DNA of 64,000 bases from Pholis gunnellus (GCA_910591455.2 OU342805.1:26635147-26699146), one strand, 5' to 3'. Numbered from the stretch's first letter, positions 1 through 10,929 are shown. A program made the numbers and translations. Notes: generated by a model not told the origin, from the letters alone.

Positions 1-149
1 TACATTTAAAAACGTACGTCATAATGCAGAGTGTCCCATCATCGAATAATGTATGCTCATTTTAATTGTTTCATAAACTGCAATGTAGTTTAATCTATAA
101 TAATAAATCATACTTTGTTATTTGATTATATTTTGTATTAATATTATGA

Positions 150-335
150 TAAGTACAATATTTAAACTTTGTCCACAGGCTATATCAACAGCTGAACTGA
201 TGATTATACATGCCTTTATCTCTTCACGCATTGATTATTGTAACACACCTTCCTCCTCACTCAGTGTATCTGCTCTCAACTGTTTGCAGGATCCAGAATG
301 CTGCCGCCAGATGATGGAAATCATGTGAGCAGATT
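150..335 (+). repeat. LINE reverse-transcriptase fragment (non-LTR retrotransposon remnant)
   Basis: The translated stretch contains a segment of the type HAFISSRIDYCN followed by an LNCLQDPE-like run. This resembles the C-terminal part of fish non-LTR (Rex/L2/CR1/jockey type) reverse transcriptases, where HAFISSRLDYCN is followed by LQxxQNAAARLL. The match breaks off after about 50 residues and the frame is only 68 codons long, so it is a dead fragment. Family assignment is from motif memory only. Confidence 0.6.
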
Positions 336-340
336 AACTG

Positions 341-1615
341 CAGACGGAAGAATCAGAAGAATTGAGATACAGCAATACAAGTACAATACAGGACTGTAAT
401 CACCACTAACTCTGAAGGTTTCTGCTTTTAGGGAGTATTTCACTTGTGCTTGACGTGTTTTTTCTCTCTTATCACGGTCGCAGTTTTAAACAGTTTTAAA
501 CCGTTTTAAACATCCTTCTTCCCAAAGCAGGCTTCTGCAGACCAGTGTTGTTGGATGGGAACTTGATTTTATGAGACAGTGCCATGCTGGTGTGTCCAAC
601 ATGCAAAATGCTGGTAGTCTGTTGCACTGGTTCCCAACATAATTCCAGCCTGACGGTCTGCTGGTAACATGGCAGCAAAGAGGAAAAGAGAACCAAGTCA
701 TCTAGTTTTGCTCTTGTTTTGTGAGATGAGGAAAAGAAATTGAAAATATTCAAACTATTCCATCTTTCTGTATCTCAATGGCAATAAAACTGGTCATTTA
801 ATTTGGACCAGCATTTGACCAACATTATATCTTCTCATCTTGACCTTTGACCTCTTCTTTTTAACCATTTAATTCAGGATTTAACTGTAACAAATAAATC
901 AATGAGGTACTTAAATGATATATAATGTTTAATAAGAATAAAACAAACATCTCTTTTTCATTATTTATTGCCTCGTGATCAACATATGCTCCCTCTTCCA
1001 TGAAGGAATGTTTAGTTCTTAAATGACACAAACATAACAAGTAAATACATGATGTATACAACTAATGCACATTAACCATAAACACCAAATATCAGATGAA
1101 ATAATCAGCATTAAATACATCTGTATCAATCACCTAGATAAATATAATGTTTAAATACACGTATACTGCCGTCTAGTGGTAGAAAGGGTGAACTCGTGGT
1201 TTCTCTCCTTCACACCTCGAGTGAAGCAGCTTCTCACAGAAGAAGCTTTTTATAAAGTCTGCATACAAACTTGCTGTCACGTGATACATTCCATGAAACC
1301 ATCGTCTGCGCTCTCCGAGCAGAGGGAGTCCTTCTAGTTCTCTCTGGATCTCTTCTTACTCGTTCCCGTGTCAGTGTGTTTGTGTTCAGCACAAATCTGC
1401 AGGTTGTGTGTGTGTGTTTTTTTTGTTGCTTTCTGTCCAAAGCTGTTCAGTTGGCCGACTGACGTCACACGTCAACTTCTGCTGCAGCCGACTGTCTGAT
1501 ATCCAGGGCTGTGGGTGTTTAGGCAGCCACTCGTTTCTTGCAAAAAAAATGTCGCAAATAAAAGGAGAGAATGAGTCGAGATGTTTCGTGTTGTTCAGTT
1601 TTATTCCAACAACAC
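341..1615. other. Non-coding spacer, no gene seen
   Basis: AT-rich sequence with only short frames. I see no conserved protein motif, no tRNA and no clear repeat boundary. It ends in the long poly-G run in front of the first TRIM leader. Confidence 0.5.
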
Positions 1616-1642
1616 GGGGGGGGGGGGGGGGGGGGGGGGGGG
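1616..1642 (+). repeat. Poly-G run (27 G)
   Basis: An uninterrupted run of 27 G lies about 80 bases upstream of the TRIM copy 1 leader region. Such a run can form G-quadruplex DNA and is a known sequencing and assembly weak point, so its exact length is uncertain. Confidence 0.9.
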
Positions 1643-1724
1643 ACTTGAAGCGATTAAGGAATATGCAAGAACTTCAATCTACTTTCAGTTCTGCTTATTG
1701 ATCATTTATAATTTGTTCTCAGAG

Positions 1725-1826
1725 GGCTGACAGAGCTCCGCCCCTTACATAACAGCTTCTGAGACAAACAGGAAACAGTTTGTTACTGTTCAGTTCTCAG
1801 TGAGAAGAGACTCCGACAGACAGACG
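1725..1826 (+). promoter_or_regulatory. TRIM copy 1 promoter/5' non-coding exon (type A leader)
   Basis: A block starting with GGCTGACAGAGCTCCGCCCC and ending with a consensus splice donor (CAGACG then GTAAGA at 1827) is shared with the upstream regions of TRIM copy 3 (about 23309-23415, minus) and copy 5 (about 40798-40904). The acceptor is TTTTCAG ending at 2032, 17 bases before the ATG. I infer a non-coding first exon plus core promoter. The transcription start is not visible. Confidence 0.6.
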
Positions 1827-2049
1827 GTAAGATTTACCTTCATTACAAAGCTGTGACTTCAACTGAGGACAGTTACAGGTAGAAGGACTAGAGTACTGCA
1901 GTAGTACTGATGTAGTTCTACCTGCTGCTGACTGAGAAAATACTTAGAACACAAAGTGAAAGTAACTGAGGCAACTTTACGCAGCAGGGAAAATGAAATC
2001 CTGTTTTAACGTGCTGTCTGCTGTGTTTTCAGCTTCACTCAGAGACTAA

Positions 2050-3432
2050 ATGGCTTCCAGATCAGAGGAGGATCTCTGCTGTCCGGTCTGTCATGAAGTC
2101 TTTAGAGATCCTGTTCTTCTGTCATGTAGCCACAGCTTCTGTAAAGACTGTCTGAAGAGCTGGTGGAGACAGAAACCAACTCAGGAGTGTCCAGTTTGTA
2201 AGAGAAGATCTTCAAAGAATCCACCTTTAAACCTGGCGTTAAAGAACCTGTGTGAGTCCTTCTTACTGGAGAGAGATCAGAGAGCTTCAGAGCCTCTCTG
2301 CAGTCTGCACTCTGAGAAACTCAAACTCTTCTGTCTGGACCATCAGCAGCCAGTGTGTGTCGTCTGCAGAGATTCAGAGAAACACAGCGACCACAGATTC
2401 AGACCCATCGATGAAGCTGCTCGACAACACAAGAAGAACCTTCAGGAAGCTCTGGAGCCCTTAAAGGAGAAGTTAAAGGTTCATGAAGAAGTTAAAGTGA
2501 AGTCTGATCAAACAGCAGAAGACATGAAGGTCCAGGCCCGACGCACAGAGAGGAAGATTAAGGAGCAGTTTAAGAAGCTTCACCAGTTTCTAGAGGAGGA
2601 AGAGGAGGCCAGGATGGCTGCACTGAGGGAGGAAGAGGAGCAGAAGAGTCAGATGATGAAGGAGAGGATGGAGGCTCTGAGCAGAGAGATAGCAGCTCTT
2701 TCAGACACAGTCAGAGCCACAGAGGACGAGCTGAGAGCTGAAGACGTCTCATTCCTGAACAACTACAAGGCTGCAGTGGAAAGAGTCCAGCAGCGCCCCC
2801 TGCTGGAGGATCCACAGCTGCTCTCAGGAGCTCTGATAGACGAGGCCAAACACCTGGGCAACCTGACCTTCAACATCTGGAACAAGATGAAGGACATGGT
2901 CTCCTACGCTCCTCTGATTCTGGACCCAAACACTGCTGGTCCAGAACTCATCCTGTCTGAAGATCTGACCAGTGTGAGACGAGGAGAGAGACAGCAGCTT
3001 CCTGATAATCCAGAGAGGTTTGATAAACGCAGCGCTGTTCTGGGCTCTGAGGGATTTAACTCAGGGACTCACAGCTGGGATGTCGAGATTGGAGACAGTA
3101 TAAACTGGAGACTGGGTGTGTTAGCAGAGTCTGTACGGAGGAAGGGAGACATACTGTCTGGATTATTGAGAATAGGGTTCTATGAGGGTGGATACTCAAC
3201 ATGGTCACCACCAGGTCCATCCACTTATCTCTTTGTGCCGAAGAAGCTCCAGAGGATCAGAGTGAATCTGGACTGGAACAGAGGAAAGCTGTCGTTCTCT
3301 GATCTTGATACTAACACACACATACACACCTTCACACACACTTTCACTGAGAGGATGTTTCCATACATTCACACAAGAGATAAAGTGAAGATATCACCAC
3401 TGAAGGTCTGTGTGTCAAAACAACAGGTCTGA
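2050..3432 (+). CDS. TRIM E3 ubiquitin ligase, RING/B-box/coiled-coil/PRY-SPRY (copy 1)
   Basis: This encodes a 460-residue protein from a single coding exon. RING finger at residues 11-50: C11, C14, C26, H28, C31, C34, C47, C50. B-box 2 at 84-115: C84, H87, C95, H98, C103, C106, H112, H115. A Lys/Glu-rich coiled coil covers about 120-250 (KKLHQFLEEEEEARMAALRE). The PRY-SPRY (B30.2) domain covers about 285-455, with PRY motif LILDPNTA, and VLGSEGFNSGTHSWDVE and LGVLAES in SPRY. This order is that of class C-IV TRIM ligases, close to teleost TRIM35/TRIM39/A33-like proteins. They pass ubiquitin from an E2 to a target chosen by the SPRY domain, often in innate immunity. The start follows a shared acceptor (AG at 2031-2032) and is identical in all five copies. 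All zinc ligands are intact. The target is unknown. Confidence 0.93.
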   Translation: MASRSEEDLCCPVCHEVFRDPVLLSCSHSFCKDCLKSWWRQKPTQECPVCKRRSSKNPPLNLALKNLCESFLLERDQRASEPLCSLHSEKLKLFCLDHQQPVCVVCRDSEKHSDHRFRPIDEAARQHKKNLQEALEPLKEKLKVHEEVKVKSDQTAEDMKVQARRTERKIKEQFKKLHQFLEEEEEARMAALREEEEQKSQMMKERMEALSREIAALSDTVRATEDELRAEDVSFLNNYKAAVERVQQRPLLEDPQLLSGALIDEAKHLGNLTFNIWNKMKDMVSYAPLILDPNTAGPELILSEDLTSVRRGERQQLPDNPERFDKRSAVLGSEGFNSGTHSWDVEIGDSINWRLGVLAESVRRKGDILSGLLRIGFYEGGYSTWSPPGPSTYLFVPKKLQRIRVNLDWNRGKLSFSDLDTNTHIHTFTHTFTERMFPYIHTRDKVKISPLKVCVSKQQV

Positions 3433-4380
3433 GAGAGACTTTAGTCTGAACATGGAGATTATCAGTTATTGACCTTCTTAAAATGTACCTCCTGTGTCTC
3501 TATGTTTTTACTTTTCAGCAGCAAACTGTAACAGGAAACTAGAGATGCACTAATCTGATCTGTCAGTATTTTTTCAGACCTCCGGTAAGAAGTGAACCTC
3601 CGTCGTACGACTGAAAACCCAGGGTTAACCCTGACGTCCCCTCGCTTACCCCAAATCCTGCTCCGTAGTTCAGGTTGGAAGAAAAAGTGGCATATAAACA
3701 CAGAAATGAGATGATGAGAAATCAAGACACATGTGATCAGAAACCTGGATGTTGTTAGAATCATAATAACTGTAAATAACCAGGTTTCTTATGATCCATG
3801 TAAACAAAAATATACGAGCAACCAACTTTCCTTCTTTTATGATAATTTCAGTAAGCTGTAAGAAGATATCAATTAAGTTTCTCTGCTGACTGAATGACTG
3901 AGATTACTTTGATCGGACAAAACAAAAGATATTTTATCATATAAATAAAGTTTTGCCTCTTCGTGACAACAGATGGGTCGAGATCTTTTTTGAGTTTTCA
4001 TTCATGTATTTGTGTTATAAACTATATTTACAGGCTCTGTCTTCACTGACTGTTACCTGTCATGTTATTGTAGTTTGTTCTGTCTATAACTGGAGACACG
4101 TTGTTGTTGTTATGTATATATTGATCTGTATGAAGTGTGGCTTATGTGAATGAAATGTAAAGAGAAATGTGATGCCAAATCAAATAAAGGAAAATTATGA
4201 ACAAAGAAAATAAAACAGTGGTGATTATTATACAAACTGTAGATCTGATACCAGTGATCATAATTAAAATATATAGTGGTCATATCTTCATGTGTTGTGT
4301 TCATTAAAATGTTCATCAGTCTGATTGTAAAGATACAGTCTGGTCTGGAGTTATATATGTATATATATATATATATTTAT
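3433..4380. other. 3' flank of TRIM copy 1, no further gene
   Basis: AT-rich sequence with several AATAAA-type signals on the plus strand (for example near 3943 and 4183) that could end the copy 1 transcript. A (TA)n stretch lies near 4350-4376. No coding signal was found. Confidence 0.5.
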
Positions 4381-4399
4381 TTAAATTAAAAGGGATTAC

Positions 4400-4995
4400 T
4401 AAACTCACTCTGTCAATATCAGCAGTGAGGCTTCCTACTCTCATCCCAACCATTTCAGAATCAGTTTCAAACTGGCCCAGTGCTCACTAGATAAACCAGC
4501 AGAACCAGGTGATCCATAAAAGTAAAGATGCAATCCTCAGGTCACCATGCCGAAACTCTCAACTCATGGGCTGCACCCTTTGTCAACCTTCTCCAGCTTC
4601 ATAAAACATAGACTGGATGGATAAACACCTATGACCGTTCCAGCATCTTTGAACAGGTAAAACATTCCCTCATTACTGAAGAGTTGATCAACCACGACTG
4701 CCCCACAATGTCAAGTCTTCAGCATTTCAGTAGCAATCTCATCCACCCCAACACCTTGAGACTGTGGTGCTTTTAAACTACCTCAGGTCTTTGTCAGATA
4801 ATTAGTAAATAAGGTTACAACTGTTCCTCAGAGTGATCCTTCTACCATCACACAATATCTTTAGTCCAGGTCAGCAGATCTCATCTTCTGAGAAACAGCG
4901 AGGGCAAAGCTCTGCCTCCCCCTCTGGAGTCGTCAGACATTTTGCTTGAACCTCTTTGAGGCCAACTGAAAGTCTTTCTCCATGGCCTCCCTAAA
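4400..4995 (-). repeat. Degraded LINE reverse-transcriptase segment
   Basis: Read on the minus strand, the segment resembles the common fish LINE text around GGGTGGATGAGAT...GAAATGCTGAAG, followed further on by TATGGATCACCTGGTTCTGC. These are parts of the reverse-transcriptase region of Rex/RTE-like elements. Stops and indels break every frame. The subfamily call rests on recognition only. Confidence 0.5.
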
Positions 4996-5009
4996 CTATT
5001 CCTCTTCAT

Positions 5010-5468
5010 TCATTCAACATCTTCCTCCTGATACCCGTCTGTGACTTCAGGAGTCCAATGGACCAACAAAGCCTGAAAGAACTCCTTCAGCTTGACGGCC
5101 TCTTTCACAAGCAGCTTCTTTGGATAACAACAGGCACCAAAGTTGATATTTATGTATATTGTGTATTGTGTATTTTCCCCCCATTTCTTGTTCTTTGATG
5201 TATAATTATGGAATCTTTCAATAGTCACCTTACAATCTACATTTACAGCACATTGAACTCTCCTGTTTCTGTAACACAATGGAGACGCTTTAACACCATC
5301 TGGTTTTGTGTGATCTTTGCTCAACATTATTACATTACAATGTGAGAAATAACCTTTGAAATCAAAATCCTGCAACACTTCACTGATCAAAGTTCCATCA
5401 CAGCTGAATGATATTTTATGAGCTCCATGAAGATAAAAATGTCCCGTACGATATAGATGAAATAACAC
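5010..5468 (-). CDS. Unidentified 152-codon open frame between two TRIM copies
   Basis: An ATG-initiated frame of 152 residues ending in EEDVE-stop. It has no signal peptide, no transmembrane stretch and no domain I recognise. It is rich in Lys, aromatic and Cys residues, with a segment PKKLLVKEAVKLKEFFQALL that could form a helix. Its length is above chance for this base composition, but no promoter or splice context supports it, and LINE debris lies directly downstream in its own orientation. It could be an exon fragment of an immune-type gene, repeat-derived, or chance. Confidence 0.2.
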   Translation of the reverse strand: MLFHLYRTGHFYLHGAHKISFSCDGTLISEVLQDFDFKGYFSHCNVIMLSKDHTKPDGVKASPLCYRNRRVQCAVNVDCKVTIERFHNYTSKNKKWGENTQYTIYININFGACCYPKKLLVKEAVKLKEFFQALLVHWTPEVTDGYQEEDVE

Positions 5469-5559
5469 CTGTTAATCATCACCTCGTATTAGAACGAGGT
5501 GATGGAACTTTGGAATGAAACACACCCCTGTGTTACAGGTGAAGCGTTTATCAGAGGAG

Positions 5560-5769
5560 GAGTGACAAAGCTCCACCCCTCACCTGACTCACCTGAGACA
5601 AACAGTTTGTGATTCTTCCTCGCTAGAGAGACACAGACTGAGAGAGAGACGATCAGATTCACCTTCAGACCAAACTAACAACTTCCTCTGAGTGAGTTCA
5701 TCTACAGGAGAGAAAAGAGGAAAACTACAACACTGCTGCTTCAACCTGCTGACGCTCCACACACTGAAT
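5560..5769 (+). promoter_or_regulatory. TRIM copy 2 promoter/5' non-coding exon (type B leader)
   Basis: A block with CACCTGACTCACCTGAGAC and a donor at 5770 (ACTGAAT then GTGAGT) recurs at 30190-30430 (minus, copy 4) and 41145-41347 (plus, copy 5). It is different from the type A leader of copies 1 and 3. The acceptor TTTTCAG ends 17 bases before the ATG at 5863. I infer a non-coding exon. Confidence 0.6.
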
Positions 5770-5862
5770 GTGAGTTTGACTAAAAACAGTGAAGTTAGTA
5801 GAGGAGGGAGGAGAGCCATGACTGATGTACTTTCTGTGTTTTCAGCTTCACTCAGAGACTAA

Positions 5863-7245
5863 ATGGCTTCCAGATCAGAGGAGGATCACTGCTGTCCGGT
5901 CTGTCATGAAGTCTTTAGAGATCCTGTTGTTCTGTCATGTAGCCACAGCTTCTGTAAAGACTGTCTGAAGAGCTGGTGGAGACAGAAACCAACTCGGGAG
6001 TGTCCACTATGTAAGAGAAGAACTTCAAAGAATCCACCTTGTAACCTGGTGTTAAAGAACCTGTGTGAGTCCTTCTTACAGGAGAGACATCAGAGAGCTT
6101 CAGAGACTCTCTGCAGTCTGCACTCTGAGAAACTCAAACTCTTCTGTCTGGACCATCAGCAGCCAGTGTGTCTCGTCTGCAGAGATTCCGAGAAACACAG
6201 CGACCACAGATTCAGACCCATCGATGAAGCTGCTCGACAACACAAGAAGAACCTTCAGGAAGCTCTGGAGCCCTTAAAGGAGAAGTTAAAGGTTTATGAA
6301 GAAGTTAAAGTGAAGTCTGATCAAACAGCAGAACACATGAAGGTCCAGGCCCGACGCACAGAGAGGAAGATTAAGGAGCAGTTTAAGAAGCTTCACCAGT
6401 TTCTAGAGGAGGAAGAGGAGGCCAGGATGGCTGCACTGAGGGAGGAAGAGGAGCAGAAGAGTCAGATGATGAAGGAGAAGATGGAGGCTCTGAGCAGAGA
6501 GATAGCAGCTCTTTCAGACACAGTCAGAGCCACAGAGGACGAGCTGAGAGCTGAAGACGTCTCATTCCTGAACAACTACAAGGCTGCAGTGGAAAGAGTC
6601 CAGCAGCGCCCCCTGCTGGAGGATCCACAGCTGCTCTCAGGAGCTCTGATAGACGAGGCCAAACACCTGGGCAACCTGGCCTTCAACATCTGGATCAAGA
6701 TGAAGGACATGGTCTCCTACACTCCTGTGATTCTGGACCCAAACACTGCTCGTCCAGACCTCATCCTGTCTGAAGATCTGACCAGTGTGAGACGAGGAGA
6801 GAGACAGCAGCTTCCTGATAATCCAGAGAGGTTTGATAAACACTCGTCTGTTCTGGGCTCTGAGGGATTTAACTCAGGGAGTCACAGCTGGGATGTCGAG
6901 GTAGGAGACAGTACACGCTCATCACTTGGTGTGTTAGCAGAGTCTGTCCAGAGGAAGGGAAACATACAGTCTGGATTATGGAGAATATTGTTCTATGAAG
7001 GTAAATACTCAGTATGGTCACCATCAGCTCCAGTCACTGATCTCAAAGTGCAGAAGAAGCTCCAGAGGATCAGAGTGAATCTGGACTGGAACAGAGGAAA
7101 GCTGTCGTTCTCTGATCCTGATACTAACACACACATACACACCTTCACACACACTTTCACTGAGAGGATGTTTCCATACATTACTACTTCAGATAAAGTG
7201 AAGATATTACCACTGTGTCAAAACAACAGGTCTGATAGACTTTAG
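5863..7245 (+). CDS. TRIM E3 ubiquitin ligase (copy 2), altered C-terminus
   Basis: This encodes a 460-residue TRIM ligase with the same domain order as copy 1: RING C11-C50, B-box 2 at 84-115, coiled coil, PRY-SPRY from about 285. All zinc-binding residues are present. It differs from copy 1 mainly in the SPRY half, for example GDSTRSSLGVLAESVQRKGN and FYEGKYSVWSPSAPVTDLKV. The tail reads LPLCQNNRSDRL instead of the PLKVCVSKQQV seen in copies 1 and 3. A 10-base deletion just before the usual stop shifts the frame, and a new stop follows, so total length is unchanged. It probably still folds, because the change lies after the last SPRY strand. Confidence 0.92.
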   Translation: MASRSEEDHCCPVCHEVFRDPVVLSCSHSFCKDCLKSWWRQKPTRECPLCKRRTSKNPPCNLVLKNLCESFLQERHQRASETLCSLHSEKLKLFCLDHQQPVCLVCRDSEKHSDHRFRPIDEAARQHKKNLQEALEPLKEKLKVYEEVKVKSDQTAEHMKVQARRTERKIKEQFKKLHQFLEEEEEARMAALREEEEQKSQMMKEKMEALSREIAALSDTVRATEDELRAEDVSFLNNYKAAVERVQQRPLLEDPQLLSGALIDEAKHLGNLAFNIWIKMKDMVSYTPVILDPNTARPDLILSEDLTSVRRGERQQLPDNPERFDKHSSVLGSEGFNSGSHSWDVEVGDSTRSSLGVLAESVQRKGNIQSGLWRILFYEGKYSVWSPSAPVTDLKVQKKLQRIRVNLDWNRGKLSFSDPDTNTHIHTFTHTFTERMFPYITTSDKVKILPLCQNNRSDRL

Positions 7246-7261
7246 TCTGAAGGTGGTGATT

Positions 7262-7680
7262 AGTAAACAACTCTTCACTTCTTAAAAGTGAATATGAGTC
7301 CATCTATTTATGTAGATTGTGTACATGCACGAGAAAACAAATGATGAATTCAGTTTAAACTTTATTGATCTCTGTCTGTCAGATATTTGCAGTTTTAAGT
7401 AACAAGACCTCAAAGAATTGATGATGTGTGTTTGATAGAAACACTTTAAACTCTAACATACGATGCTACCAGTGATAATCAATCAATCAGACCTCTGATC
7501 AGGTTATGTAACGTGGAAACATGATATTGGAGAATTTTAAAGTTTCAATAGAAGAACACAAGTTTAATGTTTTAACGTGATGGTTTTCAAAGTAAAGTAT
7601 CAACTAATATTTAATCATGTTTGTAAGAATAAAATGATTTTGATCTTTCTTTGCTTCTATAATAAAGGGGTTAACAAAAC
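7262..7680 (+). repeat. Copy 2 3' flank, duplicated elsewhere in inverted orientation
   Basis: The stretch 7300-7375 (CATGCACGAGAAAACAAATG) reappears reverse-complemented at about 21530-21605, downstream of copy 3. The stretch 7400-7570 (around ATACGATGCTACCAGTGATA) reappears reverse-complemented at about 30660-30830, on the 5' side of copy 4. These are parts of the segmental duplication that spread the TRIM genes. Confidence 0.7.
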
Positions 7681-7707
7681 TAAAGTGTTGTATTGTTTCA
7701 TGGTGTA

Positions 7708-7785
7708 CACAAACTCAGCAGGTAGAGCGGGACGTCCACTGATCGCAGGGTCGTGGGTTCGATTCCCAGCTCCTCCTGTCCTTGA
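7708..7785 (+). repeat. tRNA-derived SINE head fragment
   Basis: The block CTCAGCAGGTAGAGCGGGAC resembles a pol III A box region, and GGGTTCGATTCCC is a B box. This is followed by CTCCTCCTGTCC, as in common teleost tRNA-derived SINEs. The 5' acceptor arm is missing and the expected SINE body does not follow, so it is a truncated copy and not a working tRNA gene. Confidence 0.6.
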
Positions 7786-7789
7786 TTAC

Positions 7790-9020
7790 CAACATTTATA
7801 ACTACATTGTTACCAAATGGAAAAGATTGAAAAGCATTCAATGGCAATCCAAAATGTGTTCTTATTAAAGGCTTATAAGTAACCTATAAAACAATATATA
7901 TTAACCATTATTACAGTTATTAAGTACAACTTATGAATCATCTGTGAAGGATGTTTTATTAGAAAGTAGAACCAAAATCTTTATCAGCAGATTAACTTGT
8001 GATTATAGCTGTCAAATAAATACATATGTTGTAGTGGAAGTATAAAGTAACAGCAAATAAATACACTGGAATAAGTTGAACTAAAGCAAAGTTTTGTCAC
8101 GAACACTCTCGTCATAGATTTTTCACCATTTATTGCAACAAATGGAAATACAAATTTTCAATCGCTTTCAGTGGATCTTTGGTTTTCACTGCAGAGAGGA
8201 AGACCCAATTGCTTCAGGTATGCTTGAGTGCACTAATGCATCGGGTAGTAAACAGAACTAAATCATACATAACTCGCATCACAGGTCAAAAGCAGATTTA
8301 AATAGGTGAGCTTAAAGTGCAGTTTTGAAAGTTGCGAGTGACGGAGAATGTCTGAGGTGCTGGAGGAGAAAGTTCCAGAGGGAGGGGGCAGCAATAGAGA
8401 AGGCCCTGATACATAATAGTCATTGTGGAGGTTTGTTTATGGCTTTTTGCCGGTTCCACCTACAGTCTTTGGGCATATCTATGAGTTACACTCGTCTTCT
8501 TTTTGTTTCTTTACAGTACATTTTATTTGTACGCCCTCTGGGGTTTCGGAGAATAATGCAGCACAGAGAGTATCAATGAGTCTTTACATACCTGGAGCTT
8601 GTGCGCTGTCTGCAGAGGAGAAGCACGAGTACAAACAAAGCTTAAAGTGGAGGTATTGGGGTCCAGGTCGGAGTCTTCATGCCAGACAGTGATTTATTGA
8701 GGTCTGAGGGGAAGATTAGGGAGAACCGGGAGAAGAACCGACCTATTTCAACCAGTTGGTTGTAGATGGTCTCATGTTTTTCTTTGTAGAATGAAAGATC
8801 CGTAAGCTGATTCATGGAGGTTTGTTCAGGACGGACATCGGAGATAATGATATCACAGGAAAGTGTACGTCAAAAACATGTGTTTCATGTCTGTGTGGTC
8901 AGATTTGACTAATTTACAACAGAGAGAAGGAATTTGATTTTTGGCTATGACCTTGTTAAAGCAGCGTTACTGTGGCCCCATGGACTGTGGCCCCTCACTG
9001 TTATAAACTATAATACAGCC
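7790..9020. other. Spacer with a probable old repeat, no gene
   Basis: The part 8310-8420 (GAGAAAGTTCCAGAGGGAGG...AGAAGGCCCTGA) resembles a phrase seen in many fish interspersed repeats, but I cannot name the family. The rest shows no coding or RNA signal. Confidence 0.4.

Positions 9021-9023
<3 letters not shown>

Positions 9024-9068
<45 letters not shown>
9024..9068. repeat. (TA)n microsatellite
   Basis: Over 20 uninterrupted TA units. Confidence 0.95.
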
Positions 9069-9072
<4 letters not shown>

Positions 9073-9726
9073 AAAATCAAAACCAATAAATGATTAGAAG
9101 CAGAGAAACAACAAAATTAGCCCAAATTAAGATAGTAATAATTTAATATTTATTGTTAAAAATGAACTATCTACAGTCTTTCACAGTTACTAAAGCAGGC
9201 ACGTTCTGAAAATAACATTCTGCTGCATTTGATTGAGGACAGCAAGAGATCAAATATAAAATACTCTTCAGAAAATATTTGTTTCTCATAAAGTTTGATA
9301 AAAGACAAACCAGCAGAAATGTCAGTCATTATGAACATTTTCATCACTTTAAAAATGCAAAGTGACATTACAACATGTAACGAGGGAAATCACAGCAGGT
9401 TACACATTAAAGTCATCAAATTCAAACTTCAAGACACTTTCACAGCTGACTTGAATTACACTGAAAATAACTGCTGTGTATTTATGTTTTTTAATAATCT
9501 TGCTTGTTAATCAGAGGACACATTTCACCGCGACACATAAATCTAACAAATTTGGGACAAAAGAGGAAACAAACTGTTTCACACAGATCTCTGAAATGAT
9601 ATAGAATATATGAACTTTACACTAACAGATATGAGACATTAATGGCCTTTGTGTTCAGAGACGTAACATAGAGGAAAACTTGTTATGTTCCGATATTGAC
9701 CTAAAATAATATTTGAATTCGATGTG

Positions 9727-9860
9727 GGGCTGCAACTTACAGTTATTTTCATTTTTTTAATAAATCTTTCAGGTATTCTCTCAATTAATCATTCAAGCTG
9801 AAATCTTCAAATGTTTTTAACCAACAGTCCAAAACACCGGCTGAATATCTATCATCAGAA
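9727..9860 (+). repeat. Fragment of teleost GGGCTGCAAC element (hAT-like, non-autonomous)
   Basis: It begins GGGGCTGCAACTTACAGTTA and continues with degenerate text of the widespread fish element that starts GGGCTGCAACTAACGATTAT. Related pieces lie at 36850-36935, 51625-51860 and 58575-58880. The next 200 bases, to 10105, include another common fish phrase (GCGATTAATCACGATTAAAA). Confidence 0.5.
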
Positions 9861-10424
9861 TCATTATAACTGTATTTTAACTGCTACTGTGTAAAGAGAA
9901 TACTGCTGTTAAAAAGAACCTGATTTGTTTAAGGTGTTTGCTAACCAAATGTTATTGCACTTTTGTTCAAATAGCAGTACTTTCAAAATAAAAGTGCGCA
10001 ATACACTACTTTTGAATTCATTATTGAATTTTGCGCATAACAATGCAATTAATCGCAAAAAAATCATGCGATTAATCACGATTAAAAATTTTAATCGTTA
10101 CCCAGCACTAATTAAAATATATATATATTTATAGTTGAGCATCAATAGACAGTTTTTCTTTGACAACAAACATCGTTGGACGGCAACTAATTAACAGCGA
10201 AGAAAACGAGCGGATAAAGTGTGCAGAGGATCGTCACCACGGAGCTCCAGATTGATGGACGGAAGACTTTCTCACCACTCTGCTGCTGATTCTGCTCCAT
10301 TCGTGTCCACAAGACTCCTCGTTTCATGTCACAGAAAGTCCACCTGTTGTTGTTGGCGATTAGAGAATCAGCTGGTGCAGGGAGGGGGGGGCTCCGACTG
10401 GACCAGCAGGCAGCAGCACTGGAC

Positions 10425-10885
10425 TCAGCCCATGTAGGAGTAGCTCCAGTCTGTGAGGGGGACGTGGGTCTGCTTGACCACCTGCGGCGACGTCCATCTC
10501 AGGACGTAGTGTGGACCTCCGGGTTTGTCATTCGTTCCTTGATAGAGAGGAAAGTTCAGTTTATATTTATTTATTTATTCTGAATATATTAAGAGTAAAT
10601 CCAACTCTGACGTGTCCAACATGAAGCTAAACAATGTATCCAGTAGAATACTCTCCACAGACCTAATAAACAAGAAAACTATCCTCATGAACTGAAAATC
10701 AAGACGTAAAATCAGTATTACAAATCTACTAATCCAACACATACAAAAATAAAAAAACACTGACTGTGATTTAATTTGGAATACATTTGTTAAAACCCTT
10801 AACTCTTACATTTTACACAAACGTCACTAATCAACTCTTTCTGCCTGGTCACCATCCACAATAAAGATACACACCATCATTGGTG

Positions 10886-10929
<44 letters not shown>

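Noticed and set aside
2252..2464. 70-codon frame repeated inside every TRIM copy (also 6065, 22650, 29712, 41646)
   Set aside because: Out-of-frame shadow of the conserved TRIM B-box/coiled-coil coding sequence.
7708..7785. tRNA gene
   Set aside because: A and B box-like text is present, but the 5' acceptor strand does not pair with the 3' end; better explained as a SINE head.
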